Positions 15,789-24,991 of a DNA stretch of 64,000 bases are shown here, in pieces. Source of the stretch: Candidatus Venteria ishoeyi (GTDB taxonomy: Bacteria > Pseudomonadota > Gammaproteobacteria > Beggiatoales > Beggiatoaceae). Where the stretch lies: positions 1-64,000 of the forward strand of contig NZ_JAUCGJ010000006.1 in the NCBI RefSeq assembly GCF_030378065.1, written 5' to 3'. The notes below the pieces were generated by a model. The model searched no databases, had not been told where the DNA came from, and was given only the letters and a program-made list of their open reading frames with translations. Made by a program: the position numbers and the translations under genes. How positions within the stretch are numbered: position 1 is the first letter of the stretch; each line of letters starts with the position of its first letter.

Positions 15789-17354
15789 ATGAGAAAACGC
15801 TTTAATACCGCAGGTCCTTGCCGTGATGATATTCATTATCTGATTAATCCCTTATCACGTTTACCCGAAACACAGTCTTTAATTGACAGCCAACAATATT
15901 TTGCAATTTACGGCCCACGTCAAAGTGGTAAAACCACTTGTCTTTATGCGCTGATGGGAATGCTCAATCGTGAGGCTACTTATACCGCGCTGACTATTGA
16001 TGTACAGGTTGCGGCAGACTGCCCTGACGAGGCTGCGGCAATGCACCGGATTGCTAATGCGATTTATCATCAGGCAAAGTTGTATCTACATCGCCCCGAA
16101 CATCCCCCTGAACCCGATGATCCTGCGCATTCTTTTACGACCTTACAAGATTATCTGAGTCGTTGGGCAAAAACAAACCGTAAGCCATTGGTGTTATTTT
16201 TTGATGAAATTGATAGCTTGGGTACACATTTATTATTACCCTTCTTGCGTCAATTACGCACCGGTTTTGAAGCGCGCCCTAAAAAATTTCCGCATTCAAT
16301 TGTGCTGGTTGGCTTACGGGATATTCAGGAATACCAGTTTACAGAAGCACATATTTCACCTTCAGAACAGGAGGAAATGCTGCCAGGTGTTGAAACACCT
16401 TTTAACATTTGCAGCAAATCATTAAGAATAAAATGGTTTAATCTGAACCAAGTCGGCCTTTTACTGGAACAGCACAGTGAAGAGACCGGGCAGGTATTCA
16501 ATGAAGACATACAATACCATCTATACCAGTTAACGAATGGCCAACCCTGGTTAATTAATGCGCTGGCTAATATTTTAGTTGAGCTAAGCCGGGTTAATTC
16601 TGCTGATCCACCTTTGTATCATGAAATTGATTTGAACATGGTTAAACAGGCTAAAATTGAGCTGTTGCAACATAATGCTATTCATCTGGAGAATTTATTT
16701 AAAAAATTAAAAGAGCCTAAGTTTAAACTGATTATTGAAGCGATATTAACAGGGGGGATTCCTGATTTTAACCATTTTCGGGATGCACTCAATTATGCCT
16801 ATAGTTTTGGCATCGTCACCCGCCATACGCCGATTACTTTTTCAACGCCTATTTACCAATATGCTTTTATTATTTCAATGTCTGAGCCATTTCAATGGGT
16901 GCTGCCACCAGCATTGACCGAAAGTATGCAGTTTGTGCGTGATGGAAATCTGGATCCTGATCAATTACTCACTGCTTTTCAACAATTTTATTATCGTCAT
17001 GGGACGCAGTGGCTGAGTCAGTGCCCCTTTCAACAAGCGGGTTGTTATTTGCTGTTATTTGCTTTTTTATTACGCACGCTGGGAGAGCAGGCAGAATTTA
17101 ACTGGCATACCGCAATGGGTGTTGGCTATTGCTCAATGCATGTAGAGTTTGTCGGTCAAACCCATTTATTTTGCATGAAATTAAGTCGGGATCAATATGC
17201 GCGGGAAGAGGGCCTGATACAGCTTAGAGAACAGCTTAAACAGCACCAGTTAAACCGGGCTTATCTTTTATTATTTGATGTTTCCCATCAAAACCGGGTG
17301 TACAGAGAAGAGATCATAGAGGATAATAAGCATATGATTTTATTTGGTATGTAA
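15789..17354 (+). CDS. AAA-type ATPase with degenerate nuclease-like C-terminus
   Basis: The 521-residue protein has a Walker A loop YGPRQSGKTT (about 41-50) and a Walker B segment VLFFDEIDSL (about 135-144), as in AAA_16/archaeal-ATPase-like P-loop proteins. The C-terminal 80 residues hold a hydrophobic beta-strand pattern (HVEFVGQTHLFCMKL, then REQLKQH and AYLLLFDVS) that recalls the PD-(D/E)XK domain fused to many such ATPases, but the catalytic set is incomplete. Relatives are multicopy genes of unknown role in filamentous bacteria. The ATG at 15789 starts just past a MITE-like element and has only a weak GAT-rich leader. The nuclease link is tentative. Confidence 0.65.
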   Translation: MRKRFNTAGPCRDDIHYLINPLSRLPETQSLIDSQQYFAIYGPRQSGKTTCLYALMGMLNREATYTALTIDVQVAADCPDEAAAMHRIANAIYHQAKLYLHRPEHPPEPDDPAHSFTTLQDYLSRWAKTNRKPLVLFFDEIDSLGTHLLLPFLRQLRTGFEARPKKFPHSIVLVGLRDIQEYQFTEAHISPSEQEEMLPGVETPFNICSKSLRIKWFNLNQVGLLLEQHSEETGQVFNEDIQYHLYQLTNGQPWLINALANILVELSRVNSADPPLYHEIDLNMVKQAKIELLQHNAIHLENLFKKLKEPKFKLIIEAILTGGIPDFNHFRDALNYAYSFGIVTRHTPITFSTPIYQYAFIISMSEPFQWVLPPALTESMQFVRDGNLDPDQLLTAFQQFYYRHGTQWLSQCPFQQAGCYLLLFAFLLRTLGEQAEFNWHTAMGVGYCSMHVEFVGQTHLFCMKLSRDQYAREEGLIQLREQLKQHQLNRAYLLLFDVSHQNRVYREEIIEDNKHMILFGM

Positions 17355-17504
17355 GTTTTTTTCAAATAAAGTATCATAAATTTTATTTTATTGGTTAAAC
17401 TATAGGGCTGTCACACTGGGTTTTAAAAAGCTGCTTACAAAGAGTAGCATCCAATGAGACTGAGATGTTCTATTTTTATTTCTCACAACATAAGGAAGTT
17501 GTCT

Positions 17505-17831
17505 ATGAAAGTAAAAAATATGCTGAAAATTTTGCCTGCCGCATTACTCGTTGCTGGCATCAGTTCAAATGCAACAGCCGCTGACGGTAAAGCCTTATAT
17601 ATGGCAAAAGGCTGTATGGCTTGTCACGGCATGGATGCAAAAACCCCGATTATGCCAGTTTATCCAAAATTGGCTGGGCAAAATAAAGACTATGCTACGG
17701 CACAAATGAAAGACATTAAAAGTGGCGCACGCAACAATGGTCAGTCTGCGGCAATGAAAGCGATTATGGCGAGTGTAAGCGATGAAGAAACCGCTGCAAT
17801 TGCTGAGTGGCTTTCAGGTCTGGCGAAATAA
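17505..17831 (+). CDS. small periplasmic class I cytochrome c
   Basis: The 108-residue product has a signal peptide (about 1-25, cleavage after ATA) and one heme-binding motif CMACH (37-41). The mature part of about 80 residues fits cytochrome c553/c554-type electron carriers; a Met near the C-terminal half (AAMKAIM) can serve as the second axial ligand. It probably shuttles electrons to a terminal oxidase. ATG 17505 is fixed by AAGGAAG at 17492-17498; an upstream start would destroy the signal peptide. A strong terminator follows. Confidence 0.9.
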   Translation: MKVKNMLKILPAALLVAGISSNATAADGKALYMAKGCMACHGMDAKTPIMPVYPKLAGQNKDYATAQMKDIKSGARNNGQSAAMKAIMASVSDEETAAIAEWLSGLAK

Positions 17832-17840
17832 GTTTCAGAC

Positions 17841-17872
17841 TTATAGAGATGCCTTGTCAGGCATCTCTATAA
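17841..17872. terminator. strong hairpin after the cytochrome c gene
   Basis: A perfect 14-base stem TTATAGAGATGCCT / AGGCATCTCTATAA with a TGTC loop starts ten bases after the stop codon. AT-rich ends allow it to act in both directions between this gene and the convergent minus-strand gene at 17895. Confidence 0.75.
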
Positions 17873-17894
17873 TTAAATTGCAATAGTATAATCT

Positions 17895-19259
17895 TTATAC
17901 TATTTTCTGATTCAATTCATGTTGCCAGTTCTGGTGACTTAAAGATACTGTTTCAGCGTGTTGCTGAAGTGTTTCCAGCTTATATGTTTTTTGATATAAA
18001 TTAGGTGCATACGGATTTTTATTACGCCAAATTAAAATCTGATGACCACCAATAAAGTCAGCAAGCAGATAATTTTTAATGCGTAATAATAACACGCCTT
18101 GTATCTCATTATTCTCCAAGACATGAGTCTCTTCAAGTTGCGCCGTCAGGTTTAATCCTGGCAATTTTTTATTATGCTGACGGCTACATATTTCATCGCC
18201 TAATAAGGGATGAATAACCAACCAGCTTTCGTCAATATGTCCGCGTTGCAGCCAGTCCTGCCAGAAGTTTTGTCGATAACGCCAGCGGGGATCGTTGTGA
18301 TTATTTTCCAGTAAAGTATAAAATACCTGCAACTGGCTTTCCACAAACCAGCCTTGAAAAACCTTAAGTGCCGGTGGTCGAATTTCCTGCCAATATTGTC
18401 TGGCAAGTGCCGGATGACCGATATAACGCAGAATAAAAACTTCAATATAATAACGTAATAATGCCGGTGCTTGGTGCCGCTGTTGCCAGGGTGATAATAA
18501 ACACTGTAATAACAGCGAACACTCTTGCGGGTAACGTAATTGCCGTCCTTGTAAACTCCATTCCAACAGGTGAGATAATGCCGCTAAGGTATCATCAGGT
18601 TGTTGCCTTAAACCTTGCTCCAACATCTTTAACGCATGTCGATAAGCTGAGCGCGCATAACCGCCATTTTGCAACGAACCCGATAAACCTGCCGCAACTA
18701 ACACGGATACAGATTCTTTTAATAGGCAAGCTTGGGCTAAACGAACAATGCCTTGCCTGGGTTCAAACAAATGATATTGCTGTTGCTGCTGTTGCCAGCG
18801 ATACAAAACTGATGTCTTATCTAATTGCGCAAGGTTGCTTTTAATAAACTGCGCCACTTGCTCAATGTTGGGTTTATGCAAGGAGAATTCTTGCAAATAA
18901 ATATAAATCAAGCGTTTAAGCGCAGGTGAATTACCGGAAATCTGGCGCCACAATAACGGTAAAAAATCCGTTTGTATGGCGAGCATGTGCATTTTTTGAC
19001 CATACCATAAAATCCAGGGCGCGCGCCGCCAATCATACCAGCGAATATGCACCCAGTTATTGGTGGCGAGGGCATGACCGAAACGCTGATAAATTTTGTG
19101 TAATTCTTGCGCGTCGGGAGGAATGGGCGGAATATTTGCCCATTGTACAAAACCGGTTTGTTCTTGTATTTGCGTGCAGATACCGGGCTTGGCAATTTGC
19201 CTGTGCGCCAGTGTCTGTGCGAACTGCTGACAGTCTGTTAAGGTTGCGCGTAACTTCAT
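17895..19259 (-). CDS. uncharacterised protein, possible EH-signature domain
   Basis: The 454-residue soluble protein has no signal peptide or membrane helix. The C-terminal 130 residues contain a block with DPRWRYRQNFWQDWL followed by a beta-rich stretch IKNYLLADFIGGHQILIW. This recalls the EH-signature domain of ZorC and related conflict-system proteins, although the usual Glu is Asp here, so the assignment is tentative. The ATG overlaps the fur stop codon (ATGA), making it the second gene of a fur transcript. Nothing in the sequence shows an enzymatic activity. If the domain call holds, co-transcription with Fur is unusual. Confidence 0.45.
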   Translation of the reverse strand: MKLRATLTDCQQFAQTLAHRQIAKPGICTQIQEQTGFVQWANIPPIPPDAQELHKIYQRFGHALATNNWVHIRWYDWRRAPWILWYGQKMHMLAIQTDFLPLLWRQISGNSPALKRLIYIYLQEFSLHKPNIEQVAQFIKSNLAQLDKTSVLYRWQQQQQQYHLFEPRQGIVRLAQACLLKESVSVLVAAGLSGSLQNGGYARSAYRHALKMLEQGLRQQPDDTLAALSHLLEWSLQGRQLRYPQECSLLLQCLLSPWQQRHQAPALLRYYIEVFILRYIGHPALARQYWQEIRPPALKVFQGWFVESQLQVFYTLLENNHNDPRWRYRQNFWQDWLQRGHIDESWLVIHPLLGDEICSRQHNKKLPGLNLTAQLEETHVLENNEIQGVLLLRIKNYLLADFIGGHQILIWRNKNPYAPNLYQKTYKLETLQQHAETVSLSHQNWQHELNQKIV

Positions 19260-19693
19260 CCGCGGGTTTTATCGGGGTTATGCTCACAGTTTTTACGATT
19301 ACACATACCGTAAAGGTACAGGCAGTGGTCGCTTATATCAAACCCTAACTTGCTTGCGATTTCCTGTTGTTTTTGCTCTATCACCTCATCAGAAAACTCA
19401 AAAATTTTTCCACACTTCATGCACACCAGATGATCATGATGGGTTCCCTGATTTAACTCAAAGACTGACAAGCCACTTTCAAAGTGATGGCGATGCACCA
19501 ACCCGGCGGTTTCAAATTGCGTCAATACCCGGTAAACGGTTGCCAGACCAATGTCATCACCACTGTCTAATAAGGCTTTATAGACATCTTCAGCGCTCAT
19601 ATGACGCTGCTCATTATGTTCTAATAATTGTAATATACGCATACGCGGCAAGGTTGTTTTTAATCCTGCGCGCTTTAAATCATTACTTTCCAT
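19256..19693 (-). CDS. fur: ferric uptake regulator Fur
   Basis: Fur is an iron-responsive dimeric repressor. The 145-residue protein has the winged-helix part (GLKTTLPRMRILQLLE, then AEDVYKALL and GLATVYRVLTQFE) and the metal-binding dimer domain with HHDHLVCMKCGK (Cys91, Cys94) and a second Cys pair near 131 and 136. Length and motifs are normal. It is divergent from bamE, an arrangement conserved in many gammaproteobacteria. The downstream gene starts within its stop codon. No convincing Fur box was found in the 145-base gap to bamE. Confidence 0.95.
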   Translation of the reverse strand: MESNDLKRAGLKTTLPRMRILQLLEHNEQRHMSAEDVYKALLDSGDDIGLATVYRVLTQFETAGLVHRHHFESGLSVFELNQGTHHDHLVCMKCGKIFEFSDEVIEQKQQEIASKLGFDISDHCLYLYGMCNRKNCEHNPDKTRG

Positions 19694-19838
19694 GAAAATA
19701 TCCTTATATTTTCAATTTTCAAAGTGGTATCATTTCTCCACTTTTTTAAATTTTCCGATACGCTGCTGGTATAAACCAGCGCCTTACCAGCGTTTTATCT
19801 TACAGCAGTGTCTCCAACAGAAATGGATAATATTGTAC

Positions 19839-20213
19839 ATGTTAGCAAAGCGTTTTCTGGCTGTTTTCTTATTTGCTTCGCTGTTATTACTCAATGGCTG
19901 TATTTATCAACTGGATATACAACAAGGCAACCTGATTACCCAAGACATGGTTAACCGTCTGGAACTGGGCATGTCTAAACAAAAGGTACGCTTTATTATG
20001 GGAACGCCTTTGTTAAAAGATATGTTCCACCCACAACGTTGGGATTATTTTTATAGTTTTAAACCCGGTCATGATGCAGCAAGCAAGCGCCACATCAGCC
20101 TGTTTTTTGAGCAGGAAGTTTTAGTGCGCGTGGAAGGGGATATGCAAGTTGATCTCAAACAACCAAAATCCGCGCCGCTTACCGAGCCTCAGGGGCAGCC
20201 ACCTTTATTGTAG
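19839..20213 (+). CDS. bamE: outer membrane assembly lipoprotein BamE
   Basis: BamE (SmpA/OmlA) is a small lipoprotein of the BAM complex that inserts beta-barrel proteins in the outer membrane. The 124-residue precursor has a lipoprotein signal ending LLLLNGC, with the acylated Cys near 20, then the BamE core: DMVNRLELGMSKQKVRFIMGTP and WDYFYSF. The ATG at 19839 is chosen so that the signal peptide is N-terminal; the frame is open further upstream without reason. The gene is divergent from fur and converges on roxA, overlapping its end by nine bases. Confidence 0.93.
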   Translation: MLAKRFLAVFLFASLLLLNGCIYQLDIQQGNLITQDMVNRLELGMSKQKVRFIMGTPLLKDMFHPQRWDYFYSFKPGHDAASKRHISLFFEQEVLVRVEGDMQVDLKQPKSAPLTEPQGQPPLL

Positions 20214-21374
20214 TGGGTCAAAGAAATAACAATAGCCTTGGTTGCTTAATGTGGTTAGCAGGCTTAATAATTCAGGATCGCTTAAATAGCCTGCTAATTC
20301 TGCATAATGAAAATCGCGCTGTCCGGTAAATAATTTGGCAAACTCGCTTTGTTGTACAGATAAAGAAAACATCTGACCTTCAACAAAAAGCCGATAGGCT
20401 GCGTCTTCGGCAATAAAAAAGGCGCGTCCTTGCCGCCGCAGGTTATCGGCGGCCTGAAATGCCTGTTGCCATGCTGTTGCCGACAAAGGTGGCGTGATTT
20501 CTTCTAAAGGCAAGGCATCACTGCTTTCACTGGTATAGCGCCCAAACCAGTGATTGATATGTTGTTCATTTTCTGACAGTTCACGAATGATCGCCTGAAT
20601 TTTTTGCAGGCTGTCGCCGCTGATTTCTCCAGCGTGTTCCTGTAATTTTAGATCAGGATCCGAATAACGTTGCGCTTCATCTGCCAGGTGAAACAAGCGT
20701 TCTTCGACATATTGATCAATTAATTGGCTTTTTGAAGGCGCAAGAAAACCGATGGAAAATGTTAAACTATTTTCCAGTGTCACGCCGTGATGCGCAACGC
20801 CAGGTGGTAAATACAATAAATCACCAGGTTCCATCACCCAGGATTGTTGCGGGGTGAATTGTTTTAATAATTTAATATCTAAATCAGGCACCAATTCAGG
20901 ATCGGGATCGATTTGTATTGACCAGCGCCGCCGCCCTTCAACCTGCAATAAAAAAACATCATAGCTGTCCGTATGCGCGCCAACACTGCCTTGTGGCGGT
21001 GAAAAACTCACCATGAGATCATCAATTCTCCAGTTTGGAATAAATTGAAACGCATCCAATAAATCTGCTGCTTCCGGCACCAACCTGTCCACGCCTTGAA
21101 CTAACAAGCTCCAATGGCTTGTTGGTAACTGCGCAAAATCGTCTTCTGTAAACGGGCCATGAGACACCTGCCAGGGTGTTTTTGCGTCTTTTTCAATAAT
21201 TAAACGTGACTCTACTGTCTCATCACAAGCCAGGCCAGCTAATTCGTCAGGTGTCAGCGGACTTTGATAAGCAGGAAAAGCCTGACGTATGATTAAAGGT
21301 TTTTTCTGCCAATATTGGCGTAAAAACCATGCTGGCGTCTCATTTTGACTGTCAAAAAGGTTAGTTTTTTCCAT
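20205..21374 (-). CDS. roxA: ribosomal protein L16 arginine hydroxylase RoxA (YcfD)
   Basis: RoxA is a 2-oxoglutarate/Fe(II) dioxygenase with a JmjC cupin fold that hydroxylates an Arg of ribosomal protein L16. The 389-residue protein has the iron triad HTD (His134, Asp136) and a distal His in GVAHHGV (about 195-196), the family phrase VSFSPPQGSVGAHTDSYD, and a helical dimerisation and winged-helix tail. Length matches E. coli YcfD. It converges with bamE. The ATG at 21374 starts MEKTN; no strong ribosome site is seen. Confidence 0.9.
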   Translation of the reverse strand: MEKTNLFDSQNETPAWFLRQYWQKKPLIIRQAFPAYQSPLTPDELAGLACDETVESRLIIEKDAKTPWQVSHGPFTEDDFAQLPTSHWSLLVQGVDRLVPEAADLLDAFQFIPNWRIDDLMVSFSPPQGSVGAHTDSYDVFLLQVEGRRRWSIQIDPDPELVPDLDIKLLKQFTPQQSWVMEPGDLLYLPPGVAHHGVTLENSLTFSIGFLAPSKSQLIDQYVEERLFHLADEAQRYSDPDLKLQEHAGEISGDSLQKIQAIIRELSENEQHINHWFGRYTSESSDALPLEEITPPLSATAWQQAFQAADNLRRQGRAFFIAEDAAYRLFVEGQMFSLSVQQSEFAKLFTGQRDFHYAELAGYLSDPELLSLLTTLSNQGYCYFFDPLQ

Positions 21375-21510
21375 GTAACTCTCATTTATAAAATAAACTA
21401 TAATTTTAGCTTTTCAATTGCTGGAAATATGATAACTTTACTAGTATAAAGGTAAAATTAAATATGCGATGATAAAGTTAAAGGCCGAATCCAGACTGAT
21501 AACATAATGC

Positions 21511-21566
21511 GCACCTGATTAGCGAAGCAAGTCCTTGGCAAAACGGCTTGTTTCGCTAAGTGGTGC
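21511..21566 (+). promoter_or_regulatory. leader hairpin before the DUF928-CHASE2 genes
   Basis: Two arms of about 20 bases, GCACCTGATTAGCGAAGCAA (from 21511) and CTTGTTTCGCTAAGTGGTGC (21547-21566), are complementary at almost every position with a 15-base loop. The stem ends three bases before the ribosome site AGGAG (21569-21573). It may be an RNA element controlling translation or a protein-binding palindrome. It does not match a riboswitch class I recognise. Confidence 0.55.
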
Positions 21567-21579
21567 CTAGGAGCAACCC

Positions 21580-22353
21580 ATGAAGACCCGATGCCCACAT
21601 GCTCTAAATTTAATAGCAGGTACGCTTTTTGCTGCCTTGCTGATAACACTCACACCTTACCCTGTTGTTGCCGACATGGTTAAAATCAGTGACCAACCTG
21701 TTTATACGCCACCGGTGGTGCTGGGGAAACCTAAGCAAACAGTTGGTGGTGCAACAAGGGGACATGATGATGTGATTGCAGAAATGTTTCTTGCAGTATT
21801 AGCAACACCCGATCATATGGGCCGCACCATACATGCTCAGCCCACCCTATATTGGGTGCTGACAGTACCATTAAATGAGCAAATAAATATCACTTTAAGT
21901 AATATGGAACAGGACATGCGGGGTGATCCGCCTTTGCTTGATTTCTATATCGAAAAACCACACGCTGGCATCCATAAGCTGGATCTTGTGCAACATGGCG
22001 TCACGCTGGAACCGGATATTGAATACACATGGGGCATTGAAGTATTGTTAGATACTCATAACCATTCCCAGAACATCAGCGCAATGGCTGATATTGTCCG
22101 AATACAACCGGATTTCACGTTACGCCAAAGCCTGGATGTCACACAATTGTCACAACAGGCTTTTATCTACGCAAAGGCTGGACTTTGGTATGATGCAATC
22201 AATGTATTGGGAAGCATGATTGAAAAATACCCGGATAAGTCAAAGTTTTATCAACAGCGCGCCGCCTTATTAACTCAGGTTGGGCTTAAGCGGTTAGCGA
22301 ATTACGACAGGATGGCACCTGCCTTTGAAAAATACGATGCAAAAATCTATTAA
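21580..22353 (+). CDS. DUF928 family secreted protein
   Basis: The 257-residue protein has a signal peptide (about 1-31, ending VVA-D) and the DUF928 pattern: an N-terminal GGATRG, LYWVLTVPLNEQINITL near 88-104, and a C-terminal helical part with GLWYDAINVLGSMIEKYPDKS. The family is found in cyanobacteria and some gammaproteobacteria, usually next to CHASE2-domain proteins, as here. Its biochemical role is unknown; it may supply the periplasmic input for the CHASE2 sensor. AGGAG ends seven bases before the ATG. The next gene starts inside its 3' end. Confidence 0.8.
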   Translation: MKTRCPHALNLIAGTLFAALLITLTPYPVVADMVKISDQPVYTPPVVLGKPKQTVGGATRGHDDVIAEMFLAVLATPDHMGRTIHAQPTLYWVLTVPLNEQINITLSNMEQDMRGDPPLLDFYIEKPHAGIHKLDLVQHGVTLEPDIEYTWGIEVLLDTHNHSQNISAMADIVRIQPDFTLRQSLDVTQLSQQAFIYAKAGLWYDAINVLGSMIEKYPDKSKFYQQRAALLTQVGLKRLANYDRMAPAFEKYDAKIY

Positions 22354-24991
22354 AAAAATATTTTCTTCTCACCTGTTTATAAAAATTCATCATTTTTTAT
22401 TTCGCTCCGAACATTTTCGAGGCATTTCTGTCACTGTCGCAAGCTTTGTTTTGGTCTTTTTGTTACTGGGAGGGAATCAGCTTGGCTGGTTTCAATCCAT
22501 AGAGCTCAAAATGTATGATTGGATGATGCGTCAGCGTCCTGCCTTAGCTCCTGATCCCCGTTTATTAATCATTTCCATCAGCGAAGCTGATATTCAAAAA
22601 CACAATAGTTGGCCACTCTCTGATGCAGTGGTCGCGCAAACATTAAAAATTATTGCAGCTCACAAACCCACAGCCATTGGTTTGGATATTTACCGTGATG
22701 TGCCACACCCACCTGGACAAGCTGCGCTGCTTGAGCAGTTACAAGCCTCCAATGTCTATTCTGTGTTTAAGGTTGGGAAAGAAAATACCCATGTACCGCC
22801 ACCAAAAGGGGTGGACAGTTCTCATTTTGGCTTTAGTGATCTGGTACTCGACTCTGACAGGGTGTTGCGACGTAATTTATTATACTTGAGCGATTATGGC
22901 AAAACCCAGTATTCTCTAGCCTTGCGCTTGACGATGTATTATCTCTGGCAACAGGGTGTCGTCATGAAAAATAACCCTAAAAACCCAGAGGAATTTAAGC
23001 TAGGCGATCTCACCGTTGTCAAATTGACACAAAATGCAGGGGGCTACCGAACATTTGATAATAATGCCGGTTATCAAACGCTGCTGAGTTATCGCTCAAA
23101 AGGTGCCATTGCCCGCGAAGTCAGTTTAAGTGATGTCTTAGATGGTAAATTAAAAGCTGAATGGGTCAAAGATAAAATCGTACTTATCGGCACTACTGCG
23201 CCCAGTGAAAAAGACATGTACTTCACCCCTTTTACCGGGCAAACGACTGATGGCATGGTGCCTGGCGTGATGATACACGCACATGCAATCAGTCAATTAT
23301 TAACCGGCGCACTGGATACGCCGCAACAACGTGGCAACTGGCCATTGCGCTATCAGGCAATTTTTGATTTTTTGCCGGAATGGGCCGAAGCCTTATGGAT
23401 AGTTTTATGGCTATTGTCCGGTGTATTACTGGGTTGGTTTATTAAACAGTTAATACGCCAATTTATCTTTTTCAGTATTGCTGGTGGTTTGCTGTTACTG
23501 ATTGGCTTAGGCTTTTTTATACAAGGCATCTGGCTGCCTGTCGCAAGTGCCTTCCTGGCCTTTTCTTTGGCGCTGATCTCGGTAATTACCATTCGCCGCG
23601 CCTATCTTGCGCTGTATGATAACTTAACCGGTTTACCTAATCGGACGCTGTTTAGCCAACAATTGCGCAAAGCGCAATATGGCCCCATTTTTTCCTGGCT
23701 CCGCAAGAAAACATCCGGCAAACAAATTGAATTAGCAGTGCTGTTGCTGGATTTAGAGCGCTTTAAAGTGATTAATGCAGTTTTAGGCCCGGAAACCGGA
23801 GATCGTCTGTTACAGGCTTTTGCTGAGCGTCTGTGTACACAAAATCATTTGTTTAATCAAAAAAATCCACAGGTACGCAGTTATCTGGCGCGAGTGGGTG
23901 GTACTGAGTTTGCGCTGCTATTGCACCGCCCGTTAAACAGTGAAAATACACTGGCGTTTGCCAAGAAAATTCAACATCATATTATGCAACCTTTTCAGGT
24001 GCAGACCCAGGATATTTTCACCTACACCAATATTGGTATTGCCCTTTATCATGGAGAAACAGATCGCGCTTTATTACGTGATGCCCACGCGGCGATGAAT
24101 CGCGCTAAAGCCCTGGCTAAAAATACACCGGAAATTTTTGAAGATGCCACCGGCATGGATGAAATTGAACATTTTCAGGTCGAAAGTGATTTACGCCGTT
24201 CAGTCAGGCGTTACCAGGTAGGGTTTGGTTTCACACAGGGCACGGTGGTTGATTTCCCGGTGTATTATCAACCTGTGGTATCACTGAAAACAGGTAAGAT
24301 TGCAGGTTTTGAAGCCTTGGTACGCTGGCGTCACCCGGACAAGGGACTGGTCTCGCCAATTAAATTTATTGCCATTGCTGAAGAAACCGGTTTAATTGTC
24401 TCCATTGGAGAATGGGTTTTAATTGAAGCGTGTCGGCAGGCACAACGCTGGAAAGATCAATATCCTGAATATGAGGATCTCATTTTAAGCGTCAATCTTT
24501 CCGGTAAGCAGTTTGAGCAAACCGATCTGACAGAACGTGTCACCCGCGCCCTGGAAAATAGTGGACTGGCACCACACAGCCTGAAACTGGAAATTACAGA
24601 AAGTATGATGATGAAGGATTTATCAACCACAGAAGCGGCATTGGAAAGGCTTAAAGCACTGGATATTCAACTCAGTATTGATGATTTTGGTACAGGTTAC
24701 TCCTCATTGGCTTACTTAACGCAGTTTCCAACCAATACCTTGAAAATTGACAAGGCCTTTATTACCAATATGACCTTAAGCAGCCAGGATCGCACGATTG
24801 TGCGTACCATTACCTCTTTAGCCCATGATCTGAAAATGGATGTGACTGCTGAAGGCATTGAAGAACCTGAGCAATTTAAACACCTGCGCAGCCTGGGCTG
24901 TGAATACGGTCAGGGCTATTTATTTGCCAAACCCTTGCCCGTTGAAGAGGCCGAAGCGCTACTGGCCAGTAATCCCATATTCTCCCCGTAG
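22337..24991 (+). CDS. CHASE2 - GGDEF - EAL cyclic-di-GMP signalling protein
   Basis: The 884-residue inner-membrane protein has one N-terminal helix, a periplasmic CHASE2 sensor (about 35-320), several helices (about 345-420), then cytoplasmic GGDEF and EAL domains. The cyclase motif reads GGTEF (near 520), so diguanylate cyclase activity is probably lost. The EAL domain looks intact: EALVRWRHP, NLSGKQF, EITESMMM, DDFGTGYSS, LKIDKAFI and AEGIEE are all present. The protein should therefore act as a c-di-GMP phosphodiesterase. ATG 22337 overlaps the DUF928 gene by 17 bases; an in-frame TTG lies four codons earlier. The TAG stop falls inside a dispersed palindrome. Confidence 0.9.
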   Translation: MQKSIKKIFSSHLFIKIHHFLFRSEHFRGISVTVASFVLVFLLLGGNQLGWFQSIELKMYDWMMRQRPALAPDPRLLIISISEADIQKHNSWPLSDAVVAQTLKIIAAHKPTAIGLDIYRDVPHPPGQAALLEQLQASNVYSVFKVGKENTHVPPPKGVDSSHFGFSDLVLDSDRVLRRNLLYLSDYGKTQYSLALRLTMYYLWQQGVVMKNNPKNPEEFKLGDLTVVKLTQNAGGYRTFDNNAGYQTLLSYRSKGAIAREVSLSDVLDGKLKAEWVKDKIVLIGTTAPSEKDMYFTPFTGQTTDGMVPGVMIHAHAISQLLTGALDTPQQRGNWPLRYQAIFDFLPEWAEALWIVLWLLSGVLLGWFIKQLIRQFIFFSIAGGLLLLIGLGFFIQGIWLPVASAFLAFSLALISVITIRRAYLALYDNLTGLPNRTLFSQQLRKAQYGPIFSWLRKKTSGKQIELAVLLLDLERFKVINAVLGPETGDRLLQAFAERLCTQNHLFNQKNPQVRSYLARVGGTEFALLLHRPLNSENTLAFAKKIQHHIMQPFQVQTQDIFTYTNIGIALYHGETDRALLRDAHAAMNRAKALAKNTPEIFEDATGMDEIEHFQVESDLRRSVRRYQVGFGFTQGTVVDFPVYYQPVVSLKTGKIAGFEALVRWRHPDKGLVSPIKFIAIAEETGLIVSIGEWVLIEACRQAQRWKDQYPEYEDLILSVNLSGKQFEQTDLTERVTRALENSGLAPHSLKLEITESMMMKDLSTTEAALERLKALDIQLSIDDFGTGYSSLAYLTQFPTNTLKIDKAFITNMTLSSQDRTIVRTITSLAHDLKMDVTAEGIEEPEQFKHLRSLGCEYGQGYLFAKPLPVEEAEALLASNPIFSP

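Noticed and set aside
3157-19259. A complete Zorya defence system
   Set aside because: Only a ZorA-like and a weak EH-signature candidate are present, 13 kb apart; no ZorB, ZorD or ZorE was seen.
21511-21566. Cyclic-di-GMP riboswitch before the CHASE2 operon
   Set aside because: The conserved core sequences of known c-di-GMP riboswitches are absent; only a simple hairpin is visible.
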